From Mucilaginibacter sp. (GTDB lineage: Bacteria > Bacteroidota > Bacteroidia > Sphingobacteriales > Sphingobacteriaceae): DNA of 8,054 nucleotides. The notes under the pieces are model-generated. The model worked only from the letters and a program-made list of their open reading frames with translations, did not search any database and was not told the origin of the DNA. The position numbers were made by a program, and so were the translations under genes. Position 1 is the stretch's first letter; every line of letters starts with the position of its first letter. This document shows positions 1 through 6,963 of the stretch, one piece after another. The stretch covers positions 1-8,054 of the forward strand of contig JAICXZ010000107.1 of assembly GCA_025934475.1 (NCBI GenBank), given 5' to 3'.

Positions 1-2205
1 CCAGTTAAGACCATCCCCCTTAATTATCTGACCGGTTAATGCAAGTTCGAAACCTTTATTGGTCAACGAACCAACGTTAGCCAAAACAGTATTGAATACA
101 GCCGGAGGCTCTGGAATTGTGTAGTATGACAATAAGTTATCTGTTTTGTCATTAAAATAGTTCATGTTACCAGTCACGCGGCCATTGAACAATGAAAAGT
201 CGAGACCAATATTACGGCCTTTTCTTTCTTCCCACTTCAAATTGCTGTTTTGCTGCTGAATAGTTGAGTAGGCACTGTTGTAATATCCGGTAGCAGCGTT
301 AAAATAGGTACCTACCGGCCCCACTAATTCAAGTGCGGTATAAGGGTCAATAGCATCGATGTTACCTGTCACACCATATCCTAACCTGATCTTGAGGTCA
401 TCTAACCAATCCACATTCGCCAGCAGGTCTTTCTTAAACCGGTAAGCAAGGTCAAATGACGGAAAGTTTCCCCAGCCGTACTTATCACCGGTTTTTGAGC
501 TACCATCACGACGGATAGTGGCTGTTACATAAAAGCGGTTATCATAGTTATATTGCGCCCGGGCAAAAAATGAGATCAGTAAATAATCATCCTTGTAAGA
601 ACCTATTTGATTAAACGCCGTATTACCTGAACCCAGGTTATTGTCGAGCAGATCAGGAGTGATGTATTGCTGACCTTTTGCAACAAACCAGTTGCTGAGA
701 TAATCATTATACTCGTATCCGCCGTAAACATTCAGCGTACTCTTTCCAAAAGTTTTGTCATAATTAATGTGCAAATTGGTTTTGTAAGAGTTGGTATTGA
801 TCTGGCCCTGGGCCGCCTGGTTTACGTTACCCTCGAGCGGGAAAACCGGAATAAAACCGTGTTCCTGAACGTTATTGCGGGAGATAGCTGCTGAACCCCC
901 AACTTTTAACTCGTCAGTGATGTTAAAATCCAGCGAGCCGTTAATTAAGGTCAAGTATTCGTAGTTCCTGTAAGTGGACTCTGCGAGATGCTCAACAGGG
1001 TTGGCTTCGTTAAAGTCTGTGTAAGCGTAATACGATCCGTCTGCATTTTTAATCGGGAAAGTAGGCGGAGAGTTATACAGGAAGCTGAAGTTAGAATAGT
1101 CGATTAATTTCCTGGTAGTTGAAACATTATCAATGTTCAATTTGATATCCAGTCTGTTATTGATGGCCTTGGTCTCGCCGGCAAAGCGTAAACCCAACTG
1201 TTCTTTTCCGGAACCTATAATAATGCCATCGGCATTTGAATAATTCGCTGATGCCATATAATTTGAAGTGCTGGTTCCACCGGAAATTGACACTGAATGT
1301 CTTTGCTGATAGGCAGTGCGGGTAAGCGCTCTTTGCCAATCCGTGTTGCCGCCCTTATCAAGAGTGGCTAATGCTGACGGATAAAGCGAAGAAAGCGTCG
1401 ACCGGTAGTCGCTTGGGCTCAACAGATCGTAATATTTGCTCTGCGTGCTTGTACCTACCAAACCGTCGTAGGTAATAACCGATTTACCCGACTGACCCCT
1501 CTTAGTCGTAACGATGATTACACCATTGGCGCCCCGCGCACCGTAAATAGCGGCTGCAGAAGCGTCTTTCAAAACGTCGTAAGAAGCGATGTCGTCCGGC
1601 GGAATGTTCTGGAACTGGTTAGGATCGTCCAGGATGATACCATCTACCACAAACAACGGGTTTACACCGCCTGTGATTGACGATTGACCTCTCAAGCGAA
1701 CGGAAGCTACCTGGTTGGGGTCACCGCCTGGTTGAGTGATTACCAGACCTGCGACTTTACCTGCTAACTGATCAACCGGGTTGATAATAGCACCCTGGTT
1801 AAAGTTTTTGGATGACAGGTTTTCAACTGCGCCGGTCAGGTCTTTTTTACGCACGGTACCATAACCAATGCTGACTACGGTAACTTCATTCAATGCGGTA
1901 CTTGAGGCTTCCAGGGAAATTGCTAAAGGCGAGCCGGTTAACGCTACGCTCTTAGTGGTATACCCAATAAATGAAACTGTCAGCGTGGTTACTGACTTCG
2001 GCACGGACAATTTAAAATTACCAGTCGCATCGGTAACTGTGCCCACTGTGGTGCCCTTCGCAACTATGGATACACCTGGTATTGGCGAACCATCTTTTGC
2101 GTCTGTTACTTTACCTGTAACTGCGACATTCTGCGCCATAGCTGACATAGAAAAGAGGCAGGCCAGGATAAAACAACTTACTTTGAGTAAATTTTTAAGA
2201 TGCAT
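1..2205 (-). CDS. SusC/RagA-family TonB-dependent outer-membrane receptor (N-terminal 735 residues, gene continues past the left edge)
   Basis: This is the TonB-driven outer-membrane channel of a SusC/SusD-type importer, which with a SusD lipoprotein pulls oligosaccharides or other nutrients into the periplasm. The ATG at 2205 gives a signal peptide (MHLKNLLKVS..., likely cut after AMA at residue 24). A carboxypeptidase-regulatory-like beta-sandwich follows at about 29-98 (VTGKVTDAKDGSPIPGVSI, SFIGY). A TonB-box-like stretch with the SusC hallmark GYGT-x-RKKDLTGAV lies near 108-127. The plug domain spans about 119-240, with LFVVDG at 184-189 and DVLKDASAAAIYGARGANG at 210-228. The rest is beta-barrel. 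There is no STN domain, so signalling through an ECF anti-sigma partner is unlikely. The frame is open for exactly 735 codons to base 1; family members are usually about 1000-1100 residues, so roughly a third is missing. A susD gene should lie just beyond. Substrate cannot be read from the sequence; the upstream trehalase and SusR-like gene hint at an alpha-glucoside. Confidence 0.96.
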   Translation of the reverse strand, partial: MHLKNLLKVSCFILACLFSMSAMAQNVAVTGKVTDAKDGSPIPGVSIVAKGTTVGTVTDATGNFKLSVPKSVTTLTVSFIGYTTKSVALTGSPLAISLEASSTALNEVTVVSIGYGTVRKKDLTGAVENLSSKNFNQGAIINPVDQLAGKVAGLVITQPGGDPNQVASVRLRGQSSITGGVNPLFVVDGIILDDPNQFQNIPPDDIASYDVLKDASAAAIYGARGANGVIIVTTKRGQSGKSVITYDGLVGTSTQSKYYDLLSPSDYRSTLSSLYPSALATLDKGGNTDWQRALTRTAYQQRHSVSISGGTSTSNYMASANYSNADGIIIGSGKEQLGLRFAGETKAINNRLDIKLNIDNVSTTRKLIDYSNFSFLYNSPPTFPIKNADGSYYAYTDFNEANPVEHLAESTYRNYEYLTLINGSLDFNITDELKVGGSAAISRNNVQEHGFIPVFPLEGNVNQAAQGQINTNSYKTNLHINYDKTFGKSTLNVYGGYEYNDYLSNWFVAKGQQYITPDLLDNNLGSGNTAFNQIGSYKDDYLLISFFARAQYNYDNRFYVTATIRRDGSSKTGDKYGWGNFPSFDLAYRFKKDLLANVDWLDDLKIRLGYGVTGNIDAIDPYTALELVGPVGTYFNAATGYYNSAYSTIQQQNSNLKWEERKGRNIGLDFSLFNGRVTGNMNYFNDKTDNLLSYYTIPEPPAVFNTVLANVGSLTNKGFELALTGQIIKGDGLNW

Positions 2206-2278
2206 AAAATTTGGGTTGAGTTTTAATTGGCTTAATAAATATAACTAATTTTTAATTAAAATGCTAATTTTTTTAACC

Positions 2279-2296
2279 TTGGTTAGTGAATACCAA
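2279..2296. promoter_or_regulatory. TTGGT...ACCAA dyad upstream of the SusC gene (possible operator)
   Basis: TTGGTTAGTGAATACCAA has perfect 5-bp arms separated by 8 bp, lying 74-91 bp upstream of the SusC start codon. A related sequence, ATTGATACCAAT, occurs at 6340-6351 in the spacer before the trehalase. The arms are short, so chance is a serious alternative; a binding site for the SusR-like regulator is only a guess. Confidence 0.25.
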
Positions 2297-2550
2297 CTCC
2301 CCCTCAAATGCCATTTTCTTCTGCATTCAATAACTCAAATACAAAGGCTGCACTGGCGCCTCGTAAAGTTTTTCCGGGATCGTTACCGATGAATATTTAC
2401 ACTGCACAGCAAAACGCAGCATCAAAATATTTCCAGGCAATAATATTCCGCCCGGCCCCGTAATTAAAAAATAATGTATTGGTTTATAACGTTTGTGCAG
2501 GTATAAAACTTCTTATCGAACCTCCACATTACAAAGTAATAAAGACGTGA

Positions 2551-2558
2551 CAAAATTA
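2551..2558 (-). promoter_or_regulatory. Possible Bacteroidota -7 element for the SusC gene
   Basis: On the minus strand TAATTTTG matches the Bacteroidota -7 consensus TAnnTTTG exactly. The matching -33 TTG is not convincing; only a T-rich tract lies about 20 bp upstream. If real, the transcript would carry a 5' leader of roughly 340 nt before the SusC start. An 8-bp degenerate match in AT-rich DNA is weak evidence. Confidence 0.22.
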
Positions 2559-2705
2559 CCTATTCCTTTATTAAAAATATAAGAAAAAATCGGCGTTTAT
2601 AATTTCAATTACTTGATAGTGAAATAATTACAAATAATAGCGTCTTGAAAAATATAAGCCTAATTTAACCTTTTTAAGTACTAATTTAACTCATCAGCAC
2701 TTTTT

Positions 2706-2747
2706 AAAACCAGTAAAACGGCCTATTTCCGGCTACAGGGCCACTGG
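2706..2747 (-). terminator. Possible intrinsic terminator after the SusR-like regulator
   Basis: Read on the minus strand, 43 nt past the regulator stop codon, CCAGTGGCC is followed by a 15-nt loop, then GGCC, a bulge GTTTT, ACTGG and TTTT. The outer arms (2743-2747 with 2710-2714) and the inner GGCC pair (2739-2742 with 2720-2723) are perfect, but the 5-nt bulge weakens the stem. It would separate the regulator transcript from the SusC gene. Confidence 0.4.
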
Positions 2748-2789
2748 ATGAAGAAAAAGAATATTGTTTTGATTAAGGCCGGATATATA

Positions 2790-4424
2790 TCAGGATTTAT
2801 TAAGAATATCGACGGCCTTGATGTCCATAATGCGATGATCAAATTGATCTCCAGGTACAAGAGCTTTTGCCTTAATACGCATCTTATACACGTAAATGGT
2901 ATTGACAGAATACTCCAGGATATTGGCGATGGTTTCATTATCATTAATTCCCAACCGCATAAGAGCAAATATTCGCAGGTCGGTGTTCAAAACCTCGTGA
3001 TCGCGCGGCCATATCTGGTCTTCCTCCCTCAACATAGAGTTGAAAGAAGCGATGAAATTTGGGAATATCTTGAGGAAAACATGGTCAAAGGTATAGAAAA
3101 GGGTTTCGCGTTCTTTTTTGATGTTTATTTCGTTAACCGAAAGCAAAACATCGTCGTATTTCTTGGTGGTAATTTTCCGTTCCACGCTCCGCTTCAGCTT
3201 TTCGAGCTTCAATATATAACCGGATATCACATTGAAAAAATATCCGATATACTCCTCCTTAATATGCGTGTCCTCAGATAATTTACCATTGATTTTTTCG
3301 AGTAATATATTTTTTTCCTCGATGATCTTCTCCTTTGTCTTCAGCCGGCGAAACTGGTAAAACACGATAAACAGGATAGACGAAATGATAATAGCTACAA
3401 CCGTGATGGATACGAAATACGCCAGGAACCTGTCTTTTTCCTTTTCGGTCAGTATATTTCTCTGAGCGGCAACTATTGGTAATACCGCTCCTATCTTCAC
3501 TTTCCTCAACCTGGCGCCGTAAAACTGGGCGTCGTCCATAGCCTGGTTAATAAAGGTGTAGGCATCAACTATATTTCCTTTTAGATAGAGCTCCCAGCCC
3601 AGTTTAAAAATGGCGGTAGTTTCTTTGGTCGAAGATCTGATATCATTGATTGCGCCTTCGGCCATTAAAAACATGCGGTCCGATTCCTGGTAGGGACTGG
3701 TGTAGAACGAGCTCAACCCGGTGGCGACCATTGCCCGGTGGTGTTCGCTAAGTTTATAGTGCAGCAAAAGATCAAGGTACTCGGACGAGGGGTTTTGCAA
3801 GCGGCCGGCTACAATTTGTTTATTGCCTATATAATACAACCTGTCGAACGAGCTGGGCGGAGCCAATGCAATTGCCGAATCAATATATTTGATCGCTTCG
3901 CTTTGATCAAATACTGCATAAGCTTTATCACCATTATACTCGGCAAGGTCAGAATATGCCCGCGATTTAGTGGAATAATATTCAAGTCGCGAAGTATTGC
4001 TGAGAATTTTTGAGTTAATCTGGTTAAGACATTCAAATGTCTCCTTAAACATACCCGACGACAGAAGAATAAAGGCAAGTTTTATCTTGGTATCATATAC
4101 TTTGGAGAGGTCGGTGGTTATTAGGGCCAGGCGCAGCAGTTTCTGGGTATAAACATAGGCCGAATCAAACTGGTATACCTTATATTCTTCATACAACTGC
4201 CGGCACAGATCATATTGAGCATTATAGTTACCTGGCGATGTTGCATTCAGCTTTTCTTTCAGCTGCTTAATCCTAAGCTCCTTTTTATCATCATAATCTT
4301 TCCTGTGAGCAAGTTCATTTTTCAACACCCCCATTATACTGTCGACCCTGGCTTGCGGAACGCTCGCGGAAGCACAATGCATAAGTAGTACCAGTAAAAA
4401 GGCGGGTAGAAAAATTTTGATCAT
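2790..4424 (-). CDS. SusR-like (DUF6377-type) transmembrane transcriptional regulator
   Basis: This 544-aa protein looks like a one-component sensor-regulator that reads a periplasmic sugar and binds DNA in the cytoplasm, as SusR (about 540 aa) does for the starch system. A signal-like N-terminus (MIKIFLPAFLLVLLMHCASA) precedes the family-typical ELAHRKDYDDKKELRIKQLK at 37-56. Helical TPR-like repeats run from about 66 to 310. One transmembrane helix lies at about 333-357 (FLAYFVSITVVAIIISSILF), then a basic, charged coiled coil at about 360-384. Near the C-terminus is a LuxR-like helix-turn-helix at about 480-520 (LRIFALMRLGINDNETIANI, then SVNTIYVYKMRIKAKA). The MHC near residue 17 is a poor lipobox. 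The gene lies between the trehalase (118 bp away) and SusC (584 bp away), same strand, matching a local regulator. Family naming is from memory of the motif; the domain order is visible directly. Confidence 0.88.
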   Translation of the reverse strand: MIKIFLPAFLLVLLMHCASASVPQARVDSIMGVLKNELAHRKDYDDKKELRIKQLKEKLNATSPGNYNAQYDLCRQLYEEYKVYQFDSAYVYTQKLLRLALITTDLSKVYDTKIKLAFILLSSGMFKETFECLNQINSKILSNTSRLEYYSTKSRAYSDLAEYNGDKAYAVFDQSEAIKYIDSAIALAPPSSFDRLYYIGNKQIVAGRLQNPSSEYLDLLLHYKLSEHHRAMVATGLSSFYTSPYQESDRMFLMAEGAINDIRSSTKETTAIFKLGWELYLKGNIVDAYTFINQAMDDAQFYGARLRKVKIGAVLPIVAAQRNILTEKEKDRFLAYFVSITVVAIIISSILFIVFYQFRRLKTKEKIIEEKNILLEKINGKLSEDTHIKEEYIGYFFNVISGYILKLEKLKRSVERKITTKKYDDVLLSVNEINIKKERETLFYTFDHVFLKIFPNFIASFNSMLREEDQIWPRDHEVLNTDLRIFALMRLGINDNETIANILEYSVNTIYVYKMRIKAKALVPGDQFDHRIMDIKAVDILNKS

Positions 4425-4436
4425 AAAATTGGTTTA

Positions 4437-4448
4437 TCGTAGCTACGA
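4437..4448. promoter_or_regulatory. Perfect 12-bp palindrome just before the regulator gene
   Basis: TCGTAGCTACGA is fully self-complementary and lies 13-24 bp upstream of the regulator's ATG at 4424, inside the 118-bp spacer after the trehalase. The position suits an autoregulatory operator or a small hairpin near the start codon that affects translation. No other copy was noticed in the spacers, so function is inference. Confidence 0.3.
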
Positions 4449-4542
4449 AGCTATTGCTTAAAAATAAGATAAAAAACAATGCAACAGTAATTTTAGTGAG
4501 GTTACAAGTTAAATTACTGACTAATACATCGAAAAAACTAAA

Positions 4543-6111
4543 TTATAGCTGATCTATATGATAATGATTGAGCAGGTTGAGTAGTACGCCGTTGGTCCAG
4601 CCAAACCCGTCTTGCAGCGGATATTCACCGCCGCCGGCCTTAACATCGGTATCGATTACATTATATTTTTCCATCAGCTTGCCGGTCGAATTAAATACGC
4701 CAATATTAGTGCGTACCCAGTTTTCGGCAATGGAACGGGCAAGTTTGTAATCGCCGTAATTATTCAGGCCATCAATGGCTATATACTGCAACGGCGCCCA
4801 TGCATTGGGGCTATCCCACTGTTGGCCAGAACGCTCAAGCGTTGTAACCAAACCGCCGGCTTTGAAAAAATTTGCTTTTAGCTTAGCCGCTACACGCGCC
4901 GCCTGTTTGGCATCTGCTATCTTAAACTCCAATGGGAAAACTCCGGCAAGCGATACGTGTGTGGTGGTATGCTTCTCTTTCCAGTTATAATCCATAAACC
5001 AGCCCTCTCTCGGGCTCCAGCAATACTTTTGAATTGCTTTTTTGCGAGCCACGGCTTTAGCCAGGTAGTATTTATACTTCGCCTCGTCGCCTTGTATACT
5101 ATATGATTTGGCAATGGTCATTTCCAGGTGATAAAGCAGACAATTGAGGTCGACAGGGATGATCAATGTCGTTTCGATAGTCTCCAGCTTACCGGTTGTA
5201 TCCATCCAGCGGGTACTAAAATCCCATCCCGATTCTGCTGCCGCCCGTATATTCCGGTAAAATTCGCCGGGCGCCTCCTTAGTGTTTTTAGCCGCGTTTA
5301 CATCCTTCTTAAATGACTCTTCGCGGGGCAGATCGGATTCGTCCCAGTATCGGTTCATGATTTCACCGTCCTGCATCCTAACCGAATTACGAAACGCCTG
5401 TCCGGGGCCCAATTTTTCATGACCGCGCATCCAAAAGGTATACTCCTTAAGCAGTTCGGGTTGATATTGAGTATATATCTTGTTGCCTTCATCTTTTGCA
5501 AGGATGTCGAGCATCATGGAAAAGAATGGCGGCTGCGAACGGGTTAAATAATAGGTACGTATGCCATTAGGTATAAAACCATAGGTATCGAGCAGGTAAG
5601 CGAAATTGCCTATCATGTTCTGAATGATCTTTGTTTTGTGACTTTCCTGCAGACCCAGCATCGTAAAATAGGAATCCCAGTAATAGGTCTCGCGGAAACG
5701 CCCGCCGGGGACCACAAAGTCATTAGGAACAGGCAATAAGGATGAATATTTTGAAACTGTATCGTGTTTACGATATAGCACCTGCCACAGTGTATCAATA
5801 TGCTTACGTATGCCTGCCTGTATATCACTCTTAAACACATCATTATGGGTACCGGGAATTGTGAAATTGTCGAGCACGAATTGCTTCAAATCAAACCCTG
5901 CTTTGTCCTTTTGATCATTATAATCCTTCATGATCAACACCGGGTCACGTTTGGCAGTGGCGTCGACAAAGGTTTTGTTATCAGGAAAAATGTCAGATAG
6001 CTGAACTGTTTCAAAAAGCCCGGGGAATAACTGCCTCGGCGTTTTTAGTTGCGCCCACGCACAGTTAAATACAACAAATAATGATAAAGTAAAAAGTAAT
6101 CTTCTCAGCAT
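4543..6111 (-). CDS. treA: Periplasmic trehalase, glycoside hydrolase family 37
   Basis: This enzyme hydrolyses alpha,alpha-trehalose to two glucose molecules by an inverting mechanism. Using the ATG at 6111 the product is 522 aa (E. coli TreA is about 565). This start is preferred over the in-frame ATG at 6186 because it begins a clean signal peptide (MLRRLLFTLSLFVV..., cut after AWA at residue 20), whereas the longer form puts 25 unlike residues before it. GH37 signature 1 is PGGRFRETYYWDSY at 135-148 and signature 2 is QWDSPNAWAP at 431-440. The catalytic acid is D297 in ESGWDFSTRW, and the general base is E496 in GGGEYPLQDGFGWTNGV. All key residues are intact. The signal peptide points to a periplasmic enzyme (TreA-like rather than cytoplasmic TreF). 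It lies 118 bp upstream of the SusR-like regulator on the same strand, so co-transcription is possible. Confidence 0.97.
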   Translation of the reverse strand: MLRRLLFTLSLFVVFNCAWAQLKTPRQLFPGLFETVQLSDIFPDNKTFVDATAKRDPVLIMKDYNDQKDKAGFDLKQFVLDNFTIPGTHNDVFKSDIQAGIRKHIDTLWQVLYRKHDTVSKYSSLLPVPNDFVVPGGRFRETYYWDSYFTMLGLQESHKTKIIQNMIGNFAYLLDTYGFIPNGIRTYYLTRSQPPFFSMMLDILAKDEGNKIYTQYQPELLKEYTFWMRGHEKLGPGQAFRNSVRMQDGEIMNRYWDESDLPREESFKKDVNAAKNTKEAPGEFYRNIRAAAESGWDFSTRWMDTTGKLETIETTLIIPVDLNCLLYHLEMTIAKSYSIQGDEAKYKYYLAKAVARKKAIQKYCWSPREGWFMDYNWKEKHTTTHVSLAGVFPLEFKIADAKQAARVAAKLKANFFKAGGLVTTLERSGQQWDSPNAWAPLQYIAIDGLNNYGDYKLARSIAENWVRTNIGVFNSTGKLMEKYNVIDTDVKAGGGEYPLQDGFGWTNGVLLNLLNHYHIDQL

Positions 6112-6532
6112 CAGGTTTATAATTGAAAAGGCGACAAGCCGATATAAAAATAATTGCTTTAGAAAGATGGTGCGTACGAACCACACCTTGTATCATAATT
6201 TTATAACAAAAATCAACACTTTTTTAACACAACATTTTGATAACCAATAAACTAAAAATTAACCACATGATAAAAATATACGATTCTATAAACCCAAACT
6301 CCTAAGTGCGGGTAAATAACCGGGCGTTTAATACATTTGATTGATACCAATTACATCTAACCCATTATGTTAAACTGAGAGGAATAATTCTATTTGCCTC
6401 ATTAATTCTATGCTGCCGCGTCTTTTCACAAACCAATTCCTGGTTTGTAGTCGAATAAATAAGGGGTGAAGATTTTATGGACAACCGGCTGTAGTGTCCC
6501 GGTTGTTGCTCGTAAGGACAGAGTGGAAGTCC
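6112..6532. other. 421-bp spacer upstream of the trehalase
   Basis: No gene is supported on either strand. Bases 6112-6300 are AT-rich and should contain the trehalase promoter, but I found no convincing TAnnTTTG element with a partner TTG. Bases 6340-6351 (ATTGATACCAAT) are one mismatch away from a perfect palindrome. Three perfect hairpins lie at 6428-6448, 6481-6506 and 6513-6535, the last two next to the stop of the 114-aa gene. Confidence 0.6.
6428..6448. repeat. Perfect hairpin, 8-bp arms and 5-nt loop
   Basis: ACAAACCA at 6428-6435 and TGGTTTGT at 6441-6448 are exact reverse complements around ATTCC. No T-tract follows on either strand, so it is not a standard intrinsic terminator. 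It sits about 85 bp past the end of the 114-aa gene and about 317 bp before the trehalase start. Confidence 0.5.
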
Positions 6533-6535
6533 TTA
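6481..6535 (-). repeat. Two tandem perfect hairpins at the 3' end of the 114-aa gene
   Basis: On the minus strand the first hairpin pairs TAAGGAC with GTCCTTA (7-bp arms, 9-nt loop, 6513-6535) and its 5' arm begins with the TAA stop codon of the 114-aa gene. Six bases later ACAACCGG pairs with CCGGTTGT (8-bp GC-rich arms, 10-nt loop, 6481-6506). The following bases are CCATAAAATC, with no run of T. They could end or stabilise the transcript; classical intrinsic termination is not supported. Confidence 0.5.
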
Positions 6536-6877
6536 GTCGACCCAGACGGTGATCTCTTTGCTGGTCGTGTTTTCAGCAAAAAGGATTCGTCCGGCAGGCA
6601 AATGATATTGCCTCATAGTTTCAAGTCCCTTCTTCAGGGCTTCAAGAATATTCCTCCTTCTTGAAGGCTGGGTCGAAAAATCCCGCAGCTCTGCAGCCAT
6701 ACTCCAGGGGCATACTGTTTGCATGTTTGATGATACCCTTTTGCTTCCTTCGAGCGGCGGATACACTTCCATCCAGAATGACCGGGGTGCATAGGCTGCT
6801 TCGCATATATCCCTGGCGTCCTCAGGCACATAAATTTGATTGGTGATCGGCATATAATCGTTCATGATGTTTTTCAT
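6533..6877 (-). CDS. Unrecognised small protein, 114 aa
   Basis: I do not recognise this family. The product has no signal peptide, transmembrane helix or known motif that I can see, and is probably cytoplasmic. It begins MKNIMNDYMPITNQIYVPED, has mixed aromatic and charged residues in the middle (SFWMEVYPPLEGSK), a likely amphipathic helix at about 74-90 (RRRNILEALKKGLETMRQY) and a strand-like tail (GRILFAENTTSKEITVWVD). The composition resembles a folded protein rather than a random frame, and no long ORF on the other strand covers the same bases. The frame is open further upstream but offers no ATG, GTG or TTG before the TGA about 80 bp away, so ATG 6877 is the longest start; in-frame ATGs at 6865 and 6853 are alternatives. 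It sits alone between the NRAMP-like gene and the trehalase, with a dyad at 6918-6934 in front and hairpins behind. Confidence 0.6.
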   Translation of the reverse strand: MKNIMNDYMPITNQIYVPEDARDICEAAYAPRSFWMEVYPPLEGSKRVSSNMQTVCPWSMAAELRDFSTQPSRRRNILEALKKGLETMRQYHLPAGRILFAENTTSKEITVWVD

Positions 6878-6917
6878 GTTAACTAACGCTGGTTGGACGC
6901 TTTTGGTTAACGTTTGT

Positions 6918-6934
6918 TTAGTAAAAGTTACTAA
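6918..6934. promoter_or_regulatory. 17-bp dyad upstream of the 114-aa gene (possible operator)
   Basis: TTAGTAAAAGTTACTAA has perfect 7-bp arms around a 3-bp centre, and further complementary AACG (6909-6912) and CGTT (6935-6938) lie outside it. It is 41-57 bp upstream of the ATG at 6877, a usual place for a dimeric repressor or activator site. The size and symmetry fit many regulator families, so the binder cannot be named. Confidence 0.4.
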
Positions 6935-6963
6935 CGTTCAGCGAGTTATTAACATCGCTTCGC

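Larger units (their letters stand above)
2206..2789. other. 584-bp spacer between the regulator and the SusC gene, probable promoter/leader region
   Basis: No confident gene is present. The half next to the regulator (about 2460-2700) is very AT-rich. Bases 2340-2460 are visibly more GC-rich and hold a 31-codon minus-strand ORF at 2422-2327 (begins MLRFAVQCKY), for which I see no other support. The SusC gene probably has its own promoter here, because the spacer is too long for simple read-through and a terminator-like hairpin sits at the regulator end. Other elements seen are a -7-like TAATTTTG at 2551-2558 and a TTGGT/ACCAA dyad at 2279-2296. Confidence 0.6.

Noticed and set aside
667..894. 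75-aa plus-strand ORF with a hydrophobic start
   Set aside because: It is antisense to the intact SusC barrel frame, which has no interruption here.
1868..2248. 126-aa plus-strand ORF
   Set aside because: It is the complement of the SusC signal peptide, carboxypeptidase-like and plug regions; Val/Thr-rich composition is what antisense of such beta-domain codons gives.
2748..3281. 177-aa plus-strand ORF
   Set aside because: It lies antisense within the SusR-like gene, whose minus-strand product has a clear domain order; the plus-strand translation shows no recognisable features.
4372..4380. Lipobox reading of LMHC in the regulator signal peptide
   Set aside because: His before Cys is not accepted in a lipobox, and a lipoprotein anchor would not fit a protein with a cytoplasmic HTH domain behind a TM helix.
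6634..6831. 65-aa minus-strand ORF in a second frame of the 114-aa gene
   Set aside because: It is shorter, wholly inside the longer frame, and less protein-like; the 114-aa frame is preferred.
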